DNA of 38,623 nt from Clostridiales bacterium (GTDB taxonomy: Bacteria; Bacillota; Clostridia; Caldicoprobacterales; DTU083): contig DURK01000148.1 in the NCBI GenBank assembly GCA_012837325.1, forward strand, positions 1 to 38,623. The letters are read 5' to 3'. Shown piece by piece: positions 10,401 through 18,908 of the stretch. A model generated the notes under the pieces. That model saw nothing but the letters and a program-made list of their open reading frames with translations. It did no database searches and was not told the DNA's origin. Made by a program: the position numbers and the translations under genes. Numbering within the stretch: position 1 is the first letter of the stretch; every line of letters starts with the position of its first letter.

Positions 10401-11751
10401 AGGAACCATCGGAACGATAGCGGAAAAGACCGCCTTTGGCTTTGTAAAAAAGTATTTGGAAGACAAGGAGAAGGTTGTAACCAATGCAGAAATCAAAAGG
10501 TTGGTTACCGGCTGTTCCGGTGTAAAACGCACTACCGGGCAGCATCCCGGCGGTATTCTGGTTGTTCCGAAAAGCAGAGAGATTTATGAGTTTACCCCTG
10601 TCCAGCATCCGGCAGATGATAAGAGTTCAGGAGTCATTACCTCTCATTTTGATTTTCATGCCATTCATGATACCTTGGTTAAGTTGGATATTCTCGGCCA
10701 TGATGATCCTACCGTCATCCGAATGCTGGAGGATATTACCGGCATCGATGCGAGAACGATTCCTTTGGGAGAAGAGGTTACCATGAAACTTTTTTCCGGA
10801 ACCGAATCCTTGCAGCTCTCCCCGGAGGATATCAACAGTCCTGTCGGTACCTTTGGAGTCCCGGAGTTCGGTACCAAATTTGTTCGGCAAATGCTGGTTG
10901 ACACAAAACCTACAACTTTTGCAGAACTGATCAGGATTAGCGGTCTGTCACATGGTACCGATGTTTGGCTGAATAATGCCCAGGAGCTGATAAGGAGTAA
11001 CACTGCCACCTTACCAGAGGTAATTTGTACCCGAGATGATATTATGATCTATTTGATTAATCGCGGTTTGGAGCCTACCCTTGCCTTCAAGATTATGGAG
11101 AATGTCCGAAAGGGGAAAGGGCTGACTCCTGAAATGGAAGAAGCCATGCAGAAAAAAAGCGTTCCGGAATGGTACATTGATTCCTGTAAAAAAATTAAAT
11201 ACATGTTTCCAAAAGCCCATGCAGCTGCATATGTAATTATGGCATTCCGCATCGCATGGTTCAAGGTATATTATCCGGAAGCATTCTATGCAGCCTATTT
11301 TACAGTTCGTGCGGATGATTTTGATGCAGCCTTGATTTTAAAAGGACCGGAATTTGTACGTGATACCATCAGAGAAATGGAAGAAAGAGCAAATGATCTG
11401 ACTGCCAAAGAAAAGAATGTACAAACCATTCTTGAAGTCGCATTGGAAATGTATATGAGAGGTATTCGATTCGTACCGATTAACCTATATGAGTCTCATT
11501 CTCATCGGTTCCTTATCACCGACGAAGGAATCCGACCTCCTTTGAATGCTTTGCAGGGTGTGGGTATCAATGCAGCGAAGAGTATTGTGGAGGCAAGAAC
11601 TCAAGGAGAATTTATTTCCATTGAAGATTTAAGAGAAAGAGCCAAGGTAACAAAAACCGTAATTGAAGCATTACAGCAAGAAGGGGTGTTGAAGAATCTA
11701 CCCGAGACCAGCCAAATTTCGTTATTCTCTCTTGCATTCCCTTCAATTTAA
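7441..11751 (+). CDS. polC: DNA polymerase III alpha subunit, Gram-positive type (PolC)
   Basis: Main replicative DNA polymerase of low-GC Gram-positives, with built-in 3'-5' proofreading. Domain order: N-terminal domain, OB fold (about residues 215-320), PHP domain (HLHTQMSSLDA near 333), exonuclease (ALDIETTGLD near 417 and HNASFDIGF near 499) inserted in the PHP domain, a four-cysteine zinc module near 903-934, and polymerase palm with PDIDLNFSGEY near 957. ATG at 7441 is chosen because AGGGGG at 7429-7434 precedes it and it gives 1436 residues, matching the family; the frame is open to 7384. The promoter of the next operon overlaps its stop codon. Confidence 0.97.
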   Translation: MAPQRTAVSQRTWLDLPFEELGLKGTKIHIEKALVYKKSRTWEIVLNATQYIPFQTIAMLQSKLRDQFFDIDHIKLRVTYRMSLESIIQNFEFIWEDLQECIKIDMPSVTWLKSCPWYWDGNVLHICARQSAKMDIATHKSVPRWIENWFQTNFFQKLKVVLLQKLEDDGAVSDEYFLEREREELELIRQATENTVLTDRENGKKVSAKTGTVLLGRPIKGEPLSIDTLREDSGRVIIEGCIFDTDSRELRGGKYLITIDVTDHTSSITVKMFLEPDKAKVLTGCLKKGNWFRFRGDCQYDKYQKEIVLIANDINTAQSRTRMDEAPVKRVELHLHTQMSSLDAVTSAKALIERAALWGHSAIAITDHGVVQAYPEAYAAGKRNGVKILFGVEAYLINDCRPIIQYSRNYDFDQTFVALDIETTGLDAVNNEIIEIGAVKIQGRKITDRFQSFVAPVRSIPAHITELTGITQDMVKDAPPIEQVLTNFFAFCGDAALVAHNASFDIGFLRGKARPLGIALNHPIVDTLALSRELLPELKRFKLNLVADHLGIQLKNHHRAADDAEVAGRIMLNLFEKLEEQGTSNLDDINGLFRKRRNLNGLRSHHAVLFVKNAVGLKNLYKLISLSHLEYYYRRPRIPKSLLAQYREGLIIGSGCEAGELYQAVLQNLPDEEINEIVDFYDYLEIQPIDNNRHLIRNGQVVDDEALREINRRIVSLGRTHSKRVAATGDVHFMDPADEIFRRILMSGQKFEDADHQAPLYFKTTQEMLEEFSYLGQESATEVVINAPRSIADEMEDIQPIPGNLFPPEIPGAEDEIRTMAQETAQSIYGNPLPDTVEKRLDKELRSIIGNGYAVLYLIAHKLVKKSNSDGYLVGSRGSVGSSFVATMTGITEVNPLPPHYICPACKNSNFQVDSERYGCGADLPDQLCPNCGHSYEKDGFDIPFEVFLGFKGDKVPDIDLNFSGEYQPMAHKYTEELFGKGYVFRAGTIGTIAEKTAFGFVKKYLEDKEKVVTNAEIKRLVTGCSGVKRTTGQHPGGILVVPKSREIYEFTPVQHPADDKSSGVITSHFDFHAIHDTLVKLDILGHDDPTVIRMLEDITGIDARTIPLGEEVTMKLFSGTESLQLSPEDINSPVGTFGVPEFGTKFVRQMLVDTKPTTFAELIRISGLSHGTDVWLNNAQELIRSNTATLPEVICTRDDIMIYLINRGLEPTLAFKIMENVRKGKGLTPEMEEAMQKKSVPEWYIDSCKKIKYMFPKAHAAAYVIMAFRIAWFKVYYPEAFYAAYFTVRADDFDAALILKGPEFVRDTIREMEERANDLTAKEKNVQTILEVALEMYMRGIRFVPINLYESHSHRFLITDEGIRPPLNALQGVGINAAKSIVEARTQGEFISIEDLRERAKVTKTVIEALQQEGVLKNLPETSQISLFSLAFPSI

Positions 11752-11760
11752 TGGTATAAT
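11732..11760 (+). promoter_or_regulatory. SigmaA promoter of the rimP-nusA-infB operon
   Basis: TTGCAT (11732-11737) and a perfect TATAAT (11755-11760) are 17 bp apart. The element overlaps the last codons and stop of polC. Transcription should begin near 11767, leaving a leader of about 140 bases before rimP. Confidence 0.8.
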
Positions 11761-11790
11761 TCCCTTGGTACGAATAGCTGGAAGGTGTTT

Positions 11791-11818
11791 AGAGTGGGTT
11801 ACGCCCACTCTTTCATAT
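11791..11818 (+). terminator. Leader terminator/attenuator upstream of rimP-nusA
   Basis: AGAGTGGG (11791-11798) pairs perfectly with CCCACTCT (11804-11811) around loop TTACG. The following tract TTTCATATTGTT is rich in T but interrupted. It lies about 25 bases after the predicted transcription start. A strong stem with a poor U-tract is the type of terminator that needs NusA, and the operon encodes NusA, so negative autoregulation is inferred. Confidence 0.6.
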
Positions 11819-11910
11819 TGTTATCCGGTGCATTGAGATACAATAAAGAAAAGTCGATAGGGTTATAATAGGATATACTGCTTTTATCTATTATATTGGA
11901 GGGAAGAAGT

Positions 11911-12372
11911 TTGGCGAAAGTGAAAATTGAACAATTGGTCGAAGAAATGGTACATCCAATATTAATGCAGCAGCATTGCGAGCTGGTAGACATCGAATAC
12001 AAAAAAGAAGGAAGCCACTGGTATTTACGAATTTACATAGACAAACCCGGCGGTGTCACCATCGACGATTGTCAAGCAGTCAGTGAACAAGTCAGCAGCT
12101 TGTTGGACAAAGAGGATCCGATTCCCCACTTTTATTTTCTTGAAGTCTCTTCACCGGGTCTGGATCGCATTCTCAAAAAGCAATCGGATTTTGAACGATA
12201 TCAGGGATCCAAGGTAGATGTTTCCTTGTATCAGTCCAAAAATGGCAGTAAAAAGTTTACCGGTGAGCTGTTGGGCTGGGAAGATGACCAATTGCTTATA
12301 CGGGAAAAAAACGAAGTGCGGTCTTTTTCACGGACAGAAGTTGCAGTAGTCCGGCTGGCAGTAGAATTTTAG
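11911..12372 (+). CDS. rimP: Ribosome maturation factor RimP
   Basis: Assists 30S subunit assembly. The sequence fits the RimP/YlxS family: an N-terminal alpha-beta domain with LRIYIDKPGGVTIDDC and the conserved SSPGLDR near residues 89-95, followed by a small SH3-like domain. TTG at 11911 is chosen as start because GGAGG at 11898-11902 precedes it, giving MAKVKIEQLVEEM and 153 residues; the frame is open a little further upstream. It is the first gene of the nusA operon, as in Bacillus. Confidence 0.94.
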   Translation: MAKVKIEQLVEEMVHPILMQQHCELVDIEYKKEGSHWYLRIYIDKPGGVTIDDCQAVSEQVSSLLDKEDPIPHFYFLEVSSPGLDRILKKQSDFERYQGSKVDVSLYQSKNGSKKFTGELLGWEDDQLLIREKNEVRSFSRTEVAVVRLAVEF

Positions 12373-12410
12373 GCACCTGTATGAGCATCAATCAAGGAGG
12401 AGTAAATAAC

Positions 12411-13496
12411 ATGTCCGGGGATTTTTTAGAGGCTATTGAATCGATTTGCCGTGAAAAAGGGATAGATAAAGAAGTTTTATTAGAAGCTATTGAAGCAGCC
12501 CTGGTTTCAGCTTACAAGAAGAACTTTGGCTCAGCGCCTAATGTAAGGGTGGGAATCGACCGCAACAGCGGTATGGTAAAGGTATATTCCCAAAAGAAGG
12601 TTGTCGAGGAAGTTGAAGACCAGCTGCTGGAGATTGCAGAGTCAGAAGCAAAGCAGCTTAGTCCGGGTATTCAAGTAGATGATATTCTGGATATCGAGGT
12701 CACCCCCAGAGACTTTGGGAGGATTGCCGCACAAAATGCAAAGCAAGTAGTAGTACAGCGCATTCGTGAAGCAGAACGGGGTTTGATTTACGAAAGGTTT
12801 ATCGAAAAAGAAAATGAGATTGTAACTGGCCTGGTACAAAGGGTAGAAAAGCGAAATGTGTTCATCGATCTGGATAAAACCGAAGCCATTCTGCCTCCCA
12901 GTGAACAAATGTCTGGAGAGATCTATCAGGTTAACAACAGGTTAAAGGTGTACATTACAGAAGTGAAGAAAACAACAAAAGGACCTCAGATAACCGTTTC
13001 CCGAACTCATCCCGGTCTGGTGAAAAGACTATTTGAGTTTGAAGTGCCGGAAATTGCCAAAGGGGAGGTGCTGATAAAAAACATCTCCCGTGAAGCAGGT
13101 TCACGGACCAAGATTTCAGTATCAGCGCAAGATAGTGAGATTGATCCTGTTGGTTCCTGTGTGGGTTATAGAGGTACAAGAGTACAGCGGATTGTTGAAG
13201 AGTTGAAGGGCGAAAAAATTGATATCATTAAGTGGAGCGAAGAACCGGTTGAATACATCTCCAGTGCTTTGAGCCCTGCCAAGGTTTTATCGGTACTGCC
13301 CAACCCTGATCAGAAATCTGCAATGGTCATCGTACCGGACAATCAATTGTCACTTGCTATTGGGAAAGAAGGGCAAAACGCAAGATTGGCAGCAAAACTG
13401 ACCGGTTGGAAGATTGATATTAAAAGCTTATCCCAAGCTCAGTTTTTACAGAGCACTGAGTTAAATACCGTACAAGGCGATGGTGATGACCTTTGA
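12411..13496 (+). CDS. nusA: Transcription termination/antitermination factor NusA
   Basis: RNA polymerase-bound factor that modulates pausing, intrinsic termination and antitermination. The N-terminal RNAP-binding domain is followed by an S1 domain (about residues 135-200, with VTGLVQRVEKRNVFIDL) and two KH domains, including VGYRGTRVQRI and IGKEGQNARLAAKL. The 361-residue length matches the Gram-positive form without C-terminal acidic repeats. ATG at 12411 follows AAGGAGG at 12394-12400. A leader hairpin upstream of rimP may let NusA limit its own synthesis. Confidence 0.97.
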   Translation: MSGDFLEAIESICREKGIDKEVLLEAIEAALVSAYKKNFGSAPNVRVGIDRNSGMVKVYSQKKVVEEVEDQLLEIAESEAKQLSPGIQVDDILDIEVTPRDFGRIAAQNAKQVVVQRIREAERGLIYERFIEKENEIVTGLVQRVEKRNVFIDLDKTEAILPPSEQMSGEIYQVNNRLKVYITEVKKTTKGPQITVSRTHPGLVKRLFEFEVPEIAKGEVLIKNISREAGSRTKISVSAQDSEIDPVGSCVGYRGTRVQRIVEELKGEKIDIIKWSEEPVEYISSALSPAKVLSVLPNPDQKSAMVIVPDNQLSLAIGKEGQNARLAAKLTGWKIDIKSLSQAQFLQSTELNTVQGDGDDL

Positions 13497-13768
13497 AAAA
13501 AAGAAAAATACCCATGAGAATGTGTATAGGCTGTCGTGAAATGAAGCCCAAAAAAGAGTTGATTCGAGTGGTAAAAAGTCCCGAAGGGGATATTGATATG
13601 GACTTAAAGGGAAAGGCACCAGGCAGAGGAGCATATTTATGCCGCAATCAGGTTTGTGTCGATAAGGCTGCAAAAAGCAGGCTGCTGGAAAAAGCATTTG
13701 AACAAAAAATAGAACAGGAAGTTTTTGAGAAATTGAAAGCGCAGTTGAATGAGGGTGAAATACATTAG
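13493..13768 (+). CDS. rnpM: RNase P modulator RnpM (YlxR family)
   Basis: Small RNA-binding protein of the YlxR family; the Bacillus homologue was recently shown to bind RNase P RNA and modulate its activity. The family motif PMRMCIGCREMKPKKELIRV and GRGAYLC are present, with three cysteines. The 91-residue length is normal. It starts with TTG at 13493, overlapping the nusA stop (TTGA), and overlaps ylxQ at its end, so it is tightly coupled to both. Confidence 0.92.
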   Translation: MKKRKIPMRMCIGCREMKPKKELIRVVKSPEGDIDMDLKGKAPGRGAYLCRNQVCVDKAAKSRLLEKAFEQKIEQEVFEKLKAQLNEGEIH

Positions 13769-14099
13769 CGAAAAGTTTTTGTCTCTTTTAGGTTTGTGCC
13801 AAAAAGCAGGAAAGCTTGTATCCGGCACCATGCAATGTGAAAGTGCAATCCGCTCAGGAAAGGCATCACTTGTTATATTGAGCGAAGAAGCATCGGATGC
13901 AACAAGGGAAAAATTTGTGCACCTGTGCAACAACCAAAATATCAACATCATTATATTCGGTACAAAATACCAGCTTGGTGGTGCAATCGGAAAAGGAAGC
14001 AGGACATTATTGGCAGTTATTGATGAGTCGTTTTGTAAAATGATATGGAAGGGATATCAAAATTCCAGCACGGGGGTGACAGTTAATGGCAAAAATTAA
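13749..14099 (+). CDS. ylxQ: L7Ae/L30e-like RNA-binding protein YlxQ
   Basis: Member of the L7Ae/L30e/S12e family, which binds kink-turn-like RNA; the cellular role of YlxQ is not established. [15 protein letters not shown] near residues 12-26 and [16 protein letters not shown] are family features. It overlaps rnpM by 20 bases and infB by 14 bases. The start is not firmly fixed: ATG at 13749 lacks a strong ribosome binding site, and GTG at 13755 is possible. The C-terminal tail after IWKGYQN is poorly conserved in character. Confidence 0.85.
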   Translation: MRVKYISEKFLSLLGLCQKAGKLVSGTMQCESAIRSGKASLVILSEEASDATREKFVHLCNNQNINIIIFGTKYQLGGAIGKGSRTLLAVIDESFCKMIWKGYQNSSTGVTVNGKN

Positions 14100-16653
14100 G
14101 GTTTTTAGCAAGACAAAAGAAATCAGTATGAGTATGGAAGGACTGTCCGACAGGATGGACCATTTGAAGTCCAACATGGATGAATACTTCCGTTTGTTGA
14201 CCGAGGCAAAGGCAAAAGCTGAAAGAAAAGCCCGCGAGCTGGAAGAAAAGAGAAAGGCAGAACTGGCAGCAGAGCAGAGTCGAAAAGAGGAACAAGCCCG
14301 ACAGGAGGCTGAAAGGCTTGAGAAGGAACGACAGGATCGGCTACAGCAACAGCAGGAACAGGCACCACAGGTAGTAGAAACAGCTGCTGGAGTCCCATCG
14401 AAGAGCAAAGACACTTCGGATGAAACTGCGAAAGCGGTGGATCAGCCTCAGAGAAGCCAACGAATATCGAAAGCTCAGGATCCTGCTGTACAGGATAAAA
14501 GCAAACAAGCTGCTTCTGTCAAGTCAGTCAAACCAGACAGGCAGACACAAACCGGCATCGTTTCAGACAAGCCTCGTGCTGACAGCAGAAGCGCAGGCAG
14601 GCCAATAAAGCCCGATGAGACCAGAGACAAGAAGCCCTATGGTGACAACCGGGTACAAAAAGGCCATCGAAAGGGAGACATCGTAGATAAATTTTTATCA
14701 CAGCCTGTCATAGTTCCCGACAAAGGCAAGGCTGACAGCGGAAAAGGTTCCGGAGGGCGGTTTGTTGATCAAAATAAAGACAAAAGCCGCAAATATAAGA
14801 AGGATTATTGGGAAGAAAACGCAAAATTTAATGAGCTGAGAAAAAGTAGAAAGCCTAAAAAAGGGAAAGCTGTTAAGCAAATGACACCAGCTCCTGAAAG
14901 GAAAAAGGCCATCACTATGGGAGATATCATTACAGTGAAAGAACTGTCTGAAAAAATCGGCATTCAAGTAGCTGAAATCATCAAAAAACTTTTAAGTCTG
15001 GGAATACTGGCCACCATTAATCAAGAGTTGGATTATGATACCGCCAACTTGATCGCTGCCGAATTTAATATTGAATTGGAAAGAAAAGCAACGAAAACCT
15101 TTGAGGAGCAGTTGGAAGATATTGATACGGAAGATTCAGAAGAAGACCTGATTGGAAGGCCGCCAGTGGTAACCGTTATGGGTCATGTTGACCATGGAAA
15201 GACTTCTTTGCTGGATGCAATCCGAAACGCCAATGTAACAGATGCAGAGGCGGGTGGTATTACTCAGCATATTGGTGCTTATAGTGTAAATATAAGAAAC
15301 AAAAAGATATCCTTCCTTGATACGCCCGGCCACGAAGCATTTACTTCCATGCGAGCCAGAGGTGCACAGGTTACAGACATTGCCATTTTGGTTGTGGCTG
15401 CTGATGACGGGATTATGCCTCAAACCGTAGAGGCGATTAACCACGCCAAAGCAGCAAATGTCCCTGTGATTGTTGCCATCAATAAGATGGATAAGCCTGA
15501 AGCCAACCCTGACAGGGTCAAGCAGGAACTGACCGAGCATGGTCTGGTTGTTGAAGAATGGGGTGGAGAAACCATAGCTGTACCGGTTTCCGCATTGAAA
15601 AGGGAAGGGATATCTGAACTTTTGGAAATGATTCTCTTGGTTGCCGAAATGCAGGACTTAAAGGCGAATCCCAACCGACATGCAAAGGGAACCATTATCG
15701 AGGCACAGTTAGACAAAGGGAGGGGACCGGTTGCTACAATACTGGTACAGAACGGTACCCTTAAAATAGGTGACTCCATCGTTGCAGGCATCACTTTTGG
15801 CAGAGTTCGTGCTATGGTTGATGACAAGGGTAGGAGGATTAAGGAAGCTGGTCCATCTACTCCGGTAGAAGTACTGGGTTTGAATGATGTGCCCGCCGCC
15901 GGTGATATTATGTATGCAGTAGAAGATGATAAGCTGGCTAAACAGGTAAGTGAAGAACGCAAAGACAATGAGAAGGCCAAGCAAGTCAAGGTGACCTCCA
16001 GAACCTCTTTGGATGAGCTGTTCAGTCAACTGAAGGAGGGGGAAGTCAAAGACTTGAATCTGATCATCAAAGCAGACGTTCAAGGGTCAGTAGAAGCTGT
16101 AAGGCAAGCATTGGAGAAGCTTTCCAACGAACAGGTGCGGGTCAGGAGTATACATGGTGGAGTAGGAGGTATAACTGAGTCTGATGTTATGCTTGCTTCC
16201 GCCTCCAATGCCATCATCATCGGGTTTAATGTCAGGCCATCCGCCAATGCGATTGAGCTGGCTGAACGAGAAGAAATCGATATTCGTACCTATCGGGTTA
16301 TCTACAATGCCATTGAAGACATTGAAGCAGCCATGAAGGGGATGCTGGATCCCGAGTTTAAAGAAACGGTAATCGGCCATGCATCCGTGCGGGCCACTTT
16401 CAAGGTTTCCAATATTGGTACCATAGCCGGTTCCTATGTTACAGATGGTAAAATTACTAGGAATGCTGGTGTCAGAATCGTACGAAACGGAATAGTCATT
16501 CACGAAGGCAAGATTGATTCCCTTAAGCGCTTCAAGGATGATGTACGAGAAGTTGCTTCCAATTATGAATGTGGAATTGGTCTGGAAAATTTCAACGACA
16601 TTAAAGAGGGAGACATCATTGAAGCCTTTGTTATTGAAGAAATCAAAAGATAG
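14086..16653 (+). CDS. infB: Translation initiation factor IF-2
   Basis: GTPase that places initiator fMet-tRNA on the 30S subunit and promotes subunit joining. G-domain motifs are GHVDHGKTS near residues 366-374, DTPGHEAF and NKMDKP. Elongation-factor-like and fMet-tRNA-binding domains follow. The first roughly 270 residues are highly charged and probably disordered; an IF2_N domain ([20 protein letters not shown]) sits near 283-330. The very N-terminal module is short and not clearly a second IF2_N. ATG at 14086 lies inside the end of ylxQ, after GGGGGTGA. The length of 855 is at the long end of the usual range. Confidence 0.97.
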   Translation: MAKIKVFSKTKEISMSMEGLSDRMDHLKSNMDEYFRLLTEAKAKAERKARELEEKRKAELAAEQSRKEEQARQEAERLEKERQDRLQQQQEQAPQVVETAAGVPSKSKDTSDETAKAVDQPQRSQRISKAQDPAVQDKSKQAASVKSVKPDRQTQTGIVSDKPRADSRSAGRPIKPDETRDKKPYGDNRVQKGHRKGDIVDKFLSQPVIVPDKGKADSGKGSGGRFVDQNKDKSRKYKKDYWEENAKFNELRKSRKPKKGKAVKQMTPAPERKKAITMGDIITVKELSEKIGIQVAEIIKKLLSLGILATINQELDYDTANLIAAEFNIELERKATKTFEEQLEDIDTEDSEEDLIGRPPVVTVMGHVDHGKTSLLDAIRNANVTDAEAGGITQHIGAYSVNIRNKKISFLDTPGHEAFTSMRARGAQVTDIAILVVAADDGIMPQTVEAINHAKAANVPVIVAINKMDKPEANPDRVKQELTEHGLVVEEWGGETIAVPVSALKREGISELLEMILLVAEMQDLKANPNRHAKGTIIEAQLDKGRGPVATILVQNGTLKIGDSIVAGITFGRVRAMVDDKGRRIKEAGPSTPVEVLGLNDVPAAGDIMYAVEDDKLAKQVSEERKDNEKAKQVKVTSRTSLDELFSQLKEGEVKDLNLIIKADVQGSVEAVRQALEKLSNEQVRVRSIHGGVGGITESDVMLASASNAIIIGFNVRPSANAIELAEREEIDIRTYRVIYNAIEDIEAAMKGMLDPEFKETVIGHASVRATFKVSNIGTIAGSYVTDGKITRNAGVRIVRNGIVIHEGKIDSLKRFKDDVREVASNYECGIGLENFNDIKEGDIIEAFVIEEIKR

Positions 16654-16666
16654 AGGGTGACCGCAT

Positions 16667-17035
16667 ATGGCTCATTATCGAATCAATCGAATTTCAGAAG
16701 AGATTCGAAAGGAAGTCAGTGATATTATCCGAAACGCAGTCAAGGATCCTCGCATTGCGGAGCTTTCTTCTGTTGTAAAAACAGAAGTAACAGGAGATTT
16801 GCGCTACGCTAAGATATATGTCAGTGTTTTGGGAGACGAAGTCACTGGGAAAAGCACCCTTGAAGGATTGAAAAAAGCTGCAGGGTTTATCAGGCGGGAG
16901 TTGGGAAAGCGACTGGATATCCGACACACTCCCGAGCTTCAATTTGTTTTGGATCGTTCCATTGAATACAGCATTGAAATATCCCAGAAGTTAAACGAGT
17001 TGAATCTGGGTCAGGAGAATAAGGATGACATTTAA
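16667..17035 (+). CDS. rbfA: Ribosome-binding factor A
   Basis: KH-fold 30S maturation factor needed for 16S rRNA 5' processing and growth in the cold. RINRISEEIRKEVSDII, DLRYAKIYVSVLG and HTPELQFVLDRSIEYS are clear family segments. The 122-residue length is normal. ATG at 16667 follows AGAGGGTGA. The nrnA start lies within its last codons, with an 11-base overlap. The ylxP gene that separates infB and rbfA in Bacillus is absent. Confidence 0.95.
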   Translation: MAHYRINRISEEIRKEVSDIIRNAVKDPRIAELSSVVKTEVTGDLRYAKIYVSVLGDEVTGKSTLEGLKKAAGFIRRELGKRLDIRHTPELQFVLDRSIEYSIEISQKLNELNLGQENKDDI

Positions 17036-17999
17036 TACAGCTCTTCATCAGCTTCAACAATCCGAGGATATTGCCATAATTACCCATGTTCAGCCCGATG
17101 GGGATGCCATTGGATCCTGCTTGGCTTTGGCGGATATCCTGGAGAGAGCAGGCAAAAAAAAAGTTACTCTTTACTGTCAAGACAAGGTGCCTGCCCTATT
17201 AGAATTTTTGCATGGTCATCAGAAGTTTAAAAATTCACTGGAAGATGGGCAGCAGTTTGATTTATCCATAGCTGTAGATTGCAGTGATGAAAATCGGATG
17301 GGAACCTGTTTTGCTGTGTTTAAGGCGGGTAAAAAGTCGATGAACATTGATCATCACGTCAGCAATACTTTTTATGCTGATACCAACCTGGTAGATATAA
17401 AAGCCGCAGCCACGGGAGAGATTATCTATAGAATTGGCAAAGAACTGACGGACAATCTTGGAAAACATTCGGCAGAAGCTCTATATACAGCAATATCAAC
17501 TGATACCGGAAGCTTCTGTTTCAGAAATACCACCGCTCAATCTTATCGTATAGCCTCAGAGCTGATTGAGATTGGGATCGATATCGAACGAGTTACCACA
17601 CTCTTATATAAAACCAACCGGTTGGAGCGCATCCGCCTGCTTGCAAAAGCGCTCAGTTCATTAGAACTGTTTGAAAATAACAAAATAGCTGTAATCACCA
17701 TTACCCAACGGGATCTAACCTCTACAGGTGCCATGGAATCTGAAATGGAAAACATGGTGAATTATGCAAAAAATATAGTAGGGGTAGAAATAGGAATTTT
17801 GTTGAAAGAAGCTGATGACAGCACGTCAAAAATCAGCCTAAGGTCAAAAGGCAGAATAGATGTCAGCCTCTTAGCCGGGCAGTTCGGCGGGGGAGGACAT
17901 CAGGCAGCTGCTGGTGCCAGTTTGCCAATGGATGTGGAACAGGCTAGGAAAGAAGTTCTAGCAGCTGCTAGAAAAATGCTTGGGGCTGGAACTCAATGA
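17025..17999 (+). CDS. nrnA: DHH/DHHA1 phosphoesterase, NrnA-type (nanoRNase/pAp phosphatase)
   Basis: Family members degrade 2-5-mer RNA and dephosphorylate pAp. The metal-binding motifs are HVQPDGDAIGS (residues 21-31) and NIDHHVSN near 107-114. The C-terminal DHHA1 domain has the substrate-binding GGGGHQAAAGAS. The 324-residue length fits. ATG at 17025 follows AGGAG at 17013-17017. Placement between rbfA and truB is common in Clostridia. It probably finishes RNA decay begun by PNPase and RNase Y, both encoded in this window. Confidence 0.92.
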   Translation: MTFNTALHQLQQSEDIAIITHVQPDGDAIGSCLALADILERAGKKKVTLYCQDKVPALLEFLHGHQKFKNSLEDGQQFDLSIAVDCSDENRMGTCFAVFKAGKKSMNIDHHVSNTFYADTNLVDIKAAATGEIIYRIGKELTDNLGKHSAEALYTAISTDTGSFCFRNTTAQSYRIASELIEIGIDIERVTTLLYKTNRLERIRLLAKALSSLELFENNKIAVITITQRDLTSTGAMESEMENMVNYAKNIVGVEIGILLKEADDSTSKISLRSKGRIDVSLLAGQFGGGGHQAAAGASLPMDVEQARKEVLAAARKMLGAGTQ

Positions 18000-18901
18000 A
18001 CGGAGTTATTAATGTTTTAAAGCCGCCGGGTATGACGTCCAGTGACGTGGTTGTCTATCTTCGCAGAAATCTGAAGATTAGAAAAGTTGGCCATACCGGT
18101 ACTTTGGATCCTGAAGCATCGGGTGTTTTGCCGGTATGCCTGGGAAAGGCTACCCGAATTGCAGATTATATCATGCAAGGTAACAAAGTATATCGATGTA
18201 CAATGAAGTTGGGCATCACCACCGATACCTGCGATCTAACCGGAGGTGTGATTTCCAGGTCAGACCAATTACCTGATGTTGAAAGAATTATTCATGCATT
18301 ATCGGTCTTTCAGGGAGAGTTGGAACAAATCCCGCCCATGCACTCTGCTCTTAAGGTAAAAGGAAAAAAGTTGTATGAACTTGCCAGGCAGGGAATCGAA
18401 ATAGAGCGCAAACCGAGAAAAGTTATAATTATGGAAAACAAATATCTTGCATTCTATCCGCCTGATGAGGTTTTGTTTGAGACTACATGCTCAAAGGGCA
18501 CGTATATTCGAGCTCTATGCAGAGATATTGGCAATTACCTGGGTTGTGGTGCTGTTATGTCCAATTTGGTACGCATTGCCAGCGGTAATTTTCATTTGGC
18601 TCAAGCTCATACCCTGGAAGAAATAATAGAAGCTTATGATCTTGGGCAATTCGTAGAGCTGATTATTCCCATGGATAAAGCTTTGGAATCCATAATGCCG
18701 TCTATCGTCTTAGATGAGTCATGCAAAGAAAAGATAAGCCATGGTAACAAAGTTGGGTCAGAAAATATTGTGGATCAAAGCGAAGGTGTTACTCCGGATC
18801 AGCCTTGCAGTGTTTTCTGCGGAAGTGTTTTTATGGGAATAGGTTATCTGAATGCTTATGGCAACCGCCAAGTAGTACAAATGAAATGTGTTTTAATATG
18901 A
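17996..18901 (+). CDS. truB: tRNA pseudouridine-55 synthase
   Basis: Isomerises U55 in the T-loop of tRNAs. The catalytic motif HTGTLDPEASGVLPVCLGKA holds the nucleophilic Asp at residue 38. The second signature, SKGTYIRALCRDIG, is also present. ATG at 17996 overlaps the nrnA stop in ATGA. The length of 301 is usual. The C-terminal region after residue 240 is less conserved, as is typical. Confidence 0.96.
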   Translation: MNGVINVLKPPGMTSSDVVVYLRRNLKIRKVGHTGTLDPEASGVLPVCLGKATRIADYIMQGNKVYRCTMKLGITTDTCDLTGGVISRSDQLPDVERIIHALSVFQGELEQIPPMHSALKVKGKKLYELARQGIEIERKPRKVIIMENKYLAFYPPDEVLFETTCSKGTYIRALCRDIGNYLGCGAVMSNLVRIASGNFHLAQAHTLEEIIEAYDLGQFVELIIPMDKALESIMPSIVLDESCKEKISHGNKVGSENIVDQSEGVTPDQPCSVFCGSVFMGIGYLNAYGNRQVVQMKCVLI

Positions 18902-18908
18902 GGGATCT

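Noticed and set aside
11833-11869. Second promoter candidate upstream of rimP (TTGAGA and TATAAT)
   Set aside because: Spacing is 25 bp, too long for SigmaA, and no better -35 fits the TATAAT at 11864.
15420-15989. Open frame of 189 codons on the minus strand inside infB
   Set aside because: Antisense to the IF2 G domain; Ser/Thr/Leu-rich composition typical of reverse-strand shadows.
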